Assembly: GCA_031841125.1 (NCBI GenBank)
Contig: CM063107.1
Span: forward strand, 65,669,814-65,733,813
Direction of reading: 5' to 3'
DNA from: Acanthococcus lagerstroemiae
Taxonomy: Eukaryota; Arthropoda; Insecta; Hemiptera; Eriococcidae
Length of the DNA stretch: 64,000 nucleotides
A program made the position numbers and the translations under genes. The notes beneath the pieces are model-generated. The model was not told where the DNA came from. It searched no databases and saw only the letters and a list, made by a program, of their open reading frames with translations. How positions within the stretch are numbered: position 1 is the stretch's first letter; every line of letters starts with the position of its first letter. Shown piece by piece: positions 57,832-64,000 of the stretch.

Positions 57832-60802
57832 TCATAGTATTAATTCCTCCGGCATTTCTCTTCCTTCTTGGACAGCTATTATACTGTCAAGTGTCATGTT
57901 GATTCCTCTCTTCAAAGCTGTATCAGTTGATCCAGCTATATGAGGTGTAATCACTGAGGGTGAAAGAAAAAGAAAATACTAGTACGTTAGAGGCACTGGA
58001 ATAACATTTTGAGAGTAGTTCAAGTGTTTGATTACAGAAAGCCTTACCGACGTTATTGAGTTCCAATAGAGGATGGCCAGTTGGTAAGGGCTCGGGGGTG
58101 GTGACATCCAGAGCAGCTCCTGCTATCTTTTTCAGTCGTAAAGCGTCAATGAGCGCATCTTGATCGATTAATCCTGTTGAAGAAATGAACCAACAATTTG
58201 TTAAGAAAAGTAAGTGGAAAAATGGGTGGCGAAGGGTCATATTTGGGGGTAACGAAAGCATACACGCACGACTTAAGAGATTTTTCACTCGCTGGAAAAG
58301 AATGCAATATTTAATTAAGATTCGCCGTGATCTTGATAATGTCAGTATAATCGTCCAAGTTACTTTACCGTAATTTAAAACATTTTCAAAATTACTGTAT
58401 TCTTATAATTTTGTTTACACACTGCAGCATTCTCTGAATCAGAGTGAAATAAAGAAAGAAAAAAGTTGATGGAATGCAGTGGTGTCTATATATGAAGCGT
58501 AAAAATTCCAAATAACATTACTTGGAAGTTCGACTTGTGAATACCAATTGGCAAAAATGTCTTGACCGAATGAGTTGATCTTGACATCATGAAAAGGGCT
58601 CTGAAGGAAGTCTAATTCTAATTGTCATTCCCTAGAAAATTCATCCCTTATGGTCAAAAGTAGTCTGCATTACCTCCTCGACCCACGTTCACAATAACAG
58701 AAGTCGGCTTCATCACGTCCAGTATTTCTTTATTTATTATTTTATCCGTTTCTTCATTATAGGGCACCATGACCACAATGTAATCACTTTCTTTTGCTAA
58801 ATGTTTGAGCGCTGGTCTGAATTCACCTCCATAAGCTTTCACTGAAACAAACAAATTTATTAGGTGCTACATCGATGCATTAAATTGTTCAGTGATGTTG
58901 AAGTCGATAAAGTTAAATGTTGAGTATATTACTCTCGGGTTTTTCGGAACGGCAGAAATATAATAAACGGCCGATGTCAAACGGTATTAGTTTTCTGGCC
59001 ACTGACATTCCTATACGTCCAGCACCCACGAGCCCCACTGTACAGCTTTTCAGTCCAAGATAACTGCCTTTCGAATTGTAAACCAGTTCAGGATTGCTGT
59101 TTCGGGAATACAATAGTTTATTTAATATCTACAATCTGTGATGGACTCGCTTTGCATAACATCAGATTTGTTTATCGCATCACTATTATGTCCCTTATGT
59201 CACTATAGATGGCGCCTACTTCCCCACGCTTGATACAACATGGCTATAGGCCGCATACCCTTTTTTATATAGGACCTTGGCTTACGGGAAGTGTGCGAGA
59301 ACCGAGCTCCCATAAGTATAATATAGATATGGTTTCTGTTTTGCTCTATGCTTTTCTGTAAAAATAAAATAACCGTTATTTTCGAATACGCTATCGCTTT
59401 CGTGAATTATCAATGGACATTAAAATCACCTTTTGAAATATTGTGTGTTGACAAATGAGTAATCCGTTTGGTGGTTAGGATAATCATTTCAAGAACGTTG
59501 CTGGTTAGTAGCTTAAGTTTATTACAGTTGTTTTTGATATTAAGATCCTTTCGTTCCCCGATGCGCAAAATCCCACCAGTTATCCGGGTAACTAAAGGGG
59601 AACAAGGGTAATCTGAGGGTAACAAATGGGTAACTTTTCCGCCGCGGGTAACTAGAGGGTAACTAATTGCGTAGTATTTCCTGCCAATTACCCGGATAAC
59701 TAAAGTGGAACAAGGGTAATCTGAGGATAACTTGAGGGTAACAAATGGGCAACTTTCCCTCGGATAACTGGGTAAGTAGAGGGTGTAACTGATTGCGCAT
59801 CGGGTCAGACTGTATTCGAAGTGCTTGAAGCACTCCGAGTTAGGTGAGAGGTAAGGTAACTGAAGTAAGAGTGTGTAGTGATCAAGTGGCATAGTGTTCC
59901 TTTTAGTCTTTTAAATGTACTCGTATCGGAAAGTTCAAAAATACAACATTAAAGAAAATGCTACGCACAGACTCTTTATGAGCCTACCGTCTGTATTCAT
60001 GATCGAATACTGCCATTTTTCTGCTAGCGGCTAGCAGCAAGGCTAGAGCATGTTCAGCCGTTGCGTCTGTAAATGCTTTCCCTGCCAAACCAACTCGGAT
60101 GCGACGCGCTTTCAAAGCTTTTAAATCAAGGGACTCATAACCAGTTGCAACGAGGCATACTGCTTTCAAGTTACTTCCTGAAAAGTAAAAATCTTCTTAT
60201 GGATTGTTAAACAAAAATAAGACATACCTATTATGCGTACGTTTCTTCCTTATCACGAAGATGATGAATTACAAAAATGTGGGAAATAGTTCGTTGAAAA
60301 TTTAGGGACCAATAAGGCAAGAGTAGTGGATGACTGTATGAAGTGAGATGAAGAATCATTAGGTTTTAAGACATTGTAATTCAGCATGATGGGTTCGGGT
60401 ATGAAATAAGATATGTAGGTATATCACATTCAATAAGGTCACAGGTGACGAAACCTGCATAAACTGTCAATTGAGTTCAAAATGCATTTATGTACCGGCG
60501 GCTGCAATTAGCTCCTCGTCGATTCCATCCTTTGGATGACATGCAATGGCAAAGCTTCCTTTCACTTTCTCCAAGTACTCGTGTCTTGAAATGTTCAGAT
60601 CTGTAATTTGTACTATGAATCTACAATGCAAAATATTGAAGGAACATACATAAGACAATTCTGATTTATTTGTCTACTATTTCTGGATGTGATCTCACTT
60701 CATAAGCATTTACTTTTTTCCCAGTAAATTTATTAAGGGCATGTTTAAAAATGTTGCCAATGCTGCGAAACGTGGTGTAATAAACACTTTCGGCTTCGTC
60801 AT
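57832..60802 (-). CDS. GRHPR-like: D-2-hydroxyacid dehydrogenase, GRHPR-like, copy B (7 exons)
   Basis: Same role as copy A. Exons (minus): 60802-60714, 60620-60496, 60177-59988, 59096-58933, 58841-58674, 58173-58048, 57953-57832. Each has exactly the length of its partner in copy A (89, 125, 190, 164, 168, 126, 122 nt). Junctions are GT..AG and in phase, and the product is 327 residues. Start [12 protein letters not shown]. Copy A's internal ATG at exon 2 is ATT here, which supports the exon 1 start for both. GAGRIG is at 159-164, Arg244 in NVGRGG, Glu273 in TTPEPLP, His292 in ITPHIAGST, the standard His-plus-small-residue signature. So B is the more typical enzyme. Intron 3 (59097-59987) is longer than in A because of two insertions. 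No frame damage. Confidence 0.9.
59180..59434. mobile_element. ~255-bp insertion in intron 3 of copy B
   Basis: Copy A joins CATCAG directly to TTTTGAAATATT (51077-51097); in copy B about 255 bp lies between. The insert holds a TATA-like TTTTTTATATAGG (59258) and a late AATAAAATAA, with TG- and -CA ends possible. This recalls a solo LTR, but no target duplication could be fixed. Confidence 0.5.
59554..59805. mobile_element. MITE with CCCGATGCGCAA ends in intron 3 of copy B
   Basis: CCCGATGCGCAAAA at the left faces GATTGCGCATCGGG at the right. Between them a ~120-bp block (GGGTAACTAAAG.GGAACAAG, GGTAATCTGAGG, GGGTAACAAATGGG) occurs twice. Copy A shows the empty site (TTTAGGTTCAAACTGTATTC) at the matching place. 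Confidence 0.75.
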
Positions 60803-60995
60803 TATTCAATCATGAAATTTTCTGAAACAAAGAGAGACTTAATATTTTTTGATGTCTGAAAGAACTGGGCGTACTAATGTTAGTATATATTGCTCCTGGT
60901 CGCTCGCTTTTTCCGTTGGTAGACCTATATGTAGTCCCAGACTGTGGATCTCCACCAATGGCGGAAATAAGTTCTTTTCTTTTTCTCTGTCTTTG
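60803..60995 (-). promoter_or_regulatory. 5' flank of copy B conserved with copy A
   Basis: GAGACTTAATATTTT, then GTTAGTATATATTGCTC, then TGGATCTCCACCAATGG correspond to the flank of copy A (52264-52470). About 190 bp can be followed. Likely shared promoter/5' UTR; no core element named. Confidence 0.45.
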
Positions 60996-61394
60996 TGTTA
61001 AAATCATAATAGACTCCTCCCCTCCCCCTCGAGAAAAAAACTTGAGGGAACGACGTGATCGACCTGAGATATAATGGTGTTATGAACTAACATTTAAGTT
61101 ACAATCTACGCAAAAGGGTTGAAAGACTCAGTTGCGGCTATCTCAGGTTTTCAGACAATGCGTTTCAGCGAAATTAAATAAATTGAAATTGATTGAATTG
61201 AGAAATAAATTGTATTGAAAATTAAATAAGCAAAATTATAAAGAAATGAAAAAGAATTGAACATAGAAAAATCATTGAAGTATTTGACTCACACATTATA
61301 TTAACATCGATAATGCCAGGTCTTATACGAAAACATGAACAGGTATAATAACGCGAGAGAACGTGTTACTTTGTAAAGCGACAAAATAATTTTT
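60996..61394. other. AT-rich intergenic stretch
   Basis: No feature recognised; A+T rises sharply towards 61380. Confidence 0.4.
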
Positions 61395-61692
61395 TTTTAA
61401 TTTAAAAAAAATTAGTTATTATCTTTTTTTATATTCTTTTTTTATTTATTTTTTTTAATTAAATATTTTATTATTTATATTAAATTTTATTAAATAAAAT
61501 AATTAATAATAAAAACTTAATTTATTAAACTAACTCTCAAATTTTTCTATATAAATTCTAAAGTTTTTTTTTTCAAAAATTTAATATCACCAATATGAGT
61601 TTCAATTAATTTGGATAGATATCAATTTGAACATTTAATAGTTACATTTTATTTATTAATTTATTTGTTGTTTTTTTACTTATCCTATTTCA

Positions 61693-61727
<35 letters not shown>

Positions 61728-62359
61728 ACAATTTAATAATAAATTTTTATTTATTAAAAAATTCAAATTTAATAAGCTATTTAATTATTATTTTTAATTG
61801 ATTTTTTTGTTGCTAAAATGGCTTTATTTTTCATTTTTGGTTAATTAAAGTTCATGTAGAAATTTCCATTAACTTATCAATTTTATTTTCTTCCGTATTA
61901 TTAAAGATTAGTTCATTTGGATTAATTAAATTAATAGAAAATTTAATATTGTGTAATTTAAAATTTTATATTTATTTAGTTTATTTAAGATTTAGAAGTT
62001 TATTATAAATTACTTTAATTTTGTTTTAATAAGTTAGATTTTAAAATTTAATTTGCTCATTCTTCTATTTTTTATATAAATTTTAGAATTTTGTCAGTTT
62101 ATGTAAACATAATAATAAGAAAAGTTTGTTTTTTATTACTTTTAATTCATCATAGATTTAGATCTGTATTAATATTTATAATATGTTGGTATATTTATAA
62201 TTTTTCTAAAAGGCGTTTGATAATTCTAAAAGTTAATATAAATTATTTAAATAACTTTATATTTATTTAATTTACAATATTTTTGATTAATATTAATATT
62301 CCCATTATATTAAGATTTTTAGGAGAATTATTTATTTTAGTTTTAATTTTAAATTTTAG
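61395..62359 (+). pseudogene. nad4 (numt): Nuclear mitochondrial copy (numt) resembling nad4
   Basis: About 960 bp of extreme A+T content, unlike the flanks. With the invertebrate mitochondrial code the plus strand near 61829 gives FGWLIKVHVEISI, where NADH dehydrogenase subunit 4 has GWLPKAHVEAPVSG. It then gives SSVLLKISSFGLIKL (family: GVLLKLGGYGLLR) and, near 62283, NINIPIILRFLGEL (family: NMA.PPSLNLLGE). The order and spacing of these blocks fit nad4. Key conserved residues are lost and frames shift, so this is a decayed nuclear copy. It stops where the LINE tail starts. An assembly mix-up with mtDNA is unlikely because the sequence is degenerate. Confidence 0.6.
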
Positions 62360-62381
62360 AATCAATCAATCAATCAATCAA
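62360..62381 (-). repeat. Tetranucleotide 3' tail of the LINE
   Basis: Five AATC units directly at the junction between the numt and the LINE 3' UTR. Short tandem tails like this mark the 3' terminus of CR1-group LINEs and so fix the insertion point. Confidence 0.7.
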
Positions 62382-64000
62382 AGGATATATTTGCAAAATT
62401 ACAATTTTCAAATATCAAACATACTCCTAATGGGCCACATGGCCCGAAATGGAGGATCTCATTACTATTACTACTATCGCCGGTGCCTGCATCCACTGTT
62501 GTTCGTTATTTATTGACGTTAGAGTTCGTTTTAAAAGTGTTCATGTAAGTTAAGTGTTTTGTTAGTTTATTGGTTTTAGTATACGTAGAGTTTCATGTGA
62601 GACAATGAGTGATAGCGGCTTTGAACGAGGGAGGCACCGACGAAGATATGCCCCTATTGGACTCACACAATCAAAAATCATTTAATTGCAATCAGCAGGC
62701 AATGTGGGAATTTATTCCTTATTTAACATAGTGTATGTGTTTATAAATTTTTAACTATAGATGGTGTTTATATATTTTTTGTATTCGGATATTTTTAGTA
62801 GGCGCCTAGCAGCAGGCACTAGTTTGTTGAAGAGTTCGTATCCTTTATATCTTGCCTGGAGTCTGGAATGCGATTTTCGCCATGCTGGAAAAGCTGACGT
62901 TGGCCCGGCTCCTGAACGAGTTCTTGTTATAGTATTATAAATTCTGAATAAAAACTTGTTTTTGAATACAAACATTAACATTCGTTTCTTATAGAGATTT
63001 TTGAAGGACGAGACTGAAAGTCTGTCGTATAAGATTTTTTCGCTTTCTGTACGGCTAGTATTTAAAATACACCTTGCTAGTTTGTTTTGAAGCACTTTCA
63101 GGGGTTGTATATGGCATGATCCTCCCCAGTGTATGATGCCATAGCTTAAGACCGATTCGTATAGGGCGAGATAGATCCTTCGTAAGTGGTTTATTTTAAA
63201 GTGATTTCTTAGATGGAAGAAAAGGTAATTCAATTTCCTGAGTTTCCCCTGTAGCTGGATGGAGTGGTCATGCCAGGTCAGCTTTTCGTCTATGGTGAGC
63301 CCCAGGTATGTTATCGTTTTGGTTTGATTTAATTTCTCACAATTGCATGGTAACGGAGAACTGTGGTTGTGGAGGGTTAAGTTTAAGTCACTTGACCACG
63401 AGGGTGTTTTGTAGCCAAATACAACATAGGTAGTTTTATTGTGGTTTAAGCTCAAACGGTTGGCACGGAACCATGTGGTTAATAGTCGTTGATCGTGGAA
63501 GAATGCTTCATTAATTTGGTTGTGGTTTTCGCTACTATAGAGTAATGACAGGTCGTCAGCAAAGGCAAGAGTCTCGGCCCGTAATGGTAATTCGAAAATG
63601 TCATTTAGGTAAATATTGAATAACACTGGACCGAGAACACTACCCTGCGGCACGCCACTGCATACACTTAAGGATTGCGTCCTTACGTCGTTGAGCTCCA
63701 CACATTGCTGCCTGTTATCCAAATAAGATTTGAACCAGCTGAATAGAGGTCCCGCAATTCCAGCCTTTTCTAGTTTGTAGGCAAGGATTTGATGATCAAC
63801 TGTGTCAAATGCTTTCTCGAGGTCCAGATAAATTCCCACTGTTGCATTATTTTTTTCCAAACTGTCGGTCACAGAAGTTATATGGGAGAAGAGAGCCAGA
63901 TCAGTAGATTTAGTTTTCATGAAACCATACTGTTTTGGGGAGAAAAAATTTATGTGATTTAAAAAATTTACGAGTTTTTCTTTCACCACTGATTTAAAAA
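62360..64000 (-). CDS. CR1/L2-like LINE, reverse transcriptase open to the edge
   Basis: Longest intact frame here: at least 412 codons ending at 62751 and still open at base 64000 (5' part outside). Residues from the GTG at 63989: palm block YLDLEKAFDTVDH (54-66), GVPQGSVLGPVLFNIYLND (112-130), active-site FADD (143-146), LGLTIDEKLTWHDH and the LSYGIIHWGGS thumb block. The protein copies element RNA by target-primed reverse transcription. After the stop come ~370 bp of 3' UTR and a tail of AATC repeats (TTGA on the coding strand) at 62360-62381, as in CR1/L2/Jockey-group elements. No stops or shifts, so this is a young copy. Clade assignment is approximate. Confidence 0.85.

Noticed and set aside
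61395..62359. Centromere-like or simple AT satellite
   Set aside because: It is not periodic, and several blocks in the right order resemble nad4, so a numt is the better explanation.

Overview
The window is nuclear DNA of an animal, most likely an insect or other arthropod. The evidence is AT-rich non-coding DNA, two intron-split genes on one strand, arthropod-style non-LTR retrotransposons (RTE, R1/I-like, Jockey-like, CR1/L2-like), a Ty3/gypsy remnant, many hAT-like and other terminal-inverted-repeat (TIR) elements, and an extremely AT-rich block that reads as a nuclear copy of mitochondrial nad4. The species cannot be fixed from this sequence alone.

Real genes. I find two. Both lie on the minus strand, at 49757-52263 (copy A) and 57832-60802 (copy B). 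They are tandem paralogues of a D-2-hydroxyacid dehydrogenase, closest to animal glyoxylate/hydroxypyruvate reductase (GRHPR). I assembled each by hand from seven exons. Corresponding exons have identical lengths (89, 125, 190, 164, 168, 126, 122 nt), all splice sites are GT/AG, the phase is kept throughout, and each encodes 327 residues. Both keep the Rossmann GAGRIG motif and the Arg-Glu-His catalytic set. Copy B has HIAGST after the active-site His; copy A has HIAVWT, a change beside the catalytic base. Introns and both flanks align, so a DNA segment was duplicated (starts 8.5 kb apart). Copy B's intron 3 later gained at least two insertions that copy A lacks.

Layout. 1-5930: a foldback at the left edge, a tRNA-headed SINE, a Harbinger-type MITE, and an RTE fragment inside a ~125-bp repeat. 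6000-12200: two copies of a composite repeat, an RTE endonuclease split by a hAT-like element, a CpG-rich patch, and a long CATTCACT-type array. 13870-16018: a decayed Ty3/gypsy pol with its 3' LTR. 16050-19150: a coding-repeat copy, a 199-bp hAT-like MITE and an R1/I-like LINE. 19150-22770: no recognised gene. 22770-36200: five-copy family C elements in all, one split by a 1.28-kb hAT-like element, plus tandem arrays, a near-palindromic MITE and a Jockey-like LINE. 38490-41170: a degenerate ~30-bp minisatellite split by a hAT-like MITE. 42808-47150: a 4.3-kb nest (TIR pair enclosing a LINE enclosing two more elements). 49680-61000: the gene pair and the DNA between. 61395-62360: the nad4-like numt. 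62360-64000: a CR1/L2-like LINE whose 3' tail abuts the numt and whose ORF is still open at the window edge.

The elements do not work together as a pathway. The main biology is a tandem-duplicated metabolic enzyme in DNA remodelled by layered transposition. Target-site duplications and paralogous empty sites allow much of the insertion order to be read directly.
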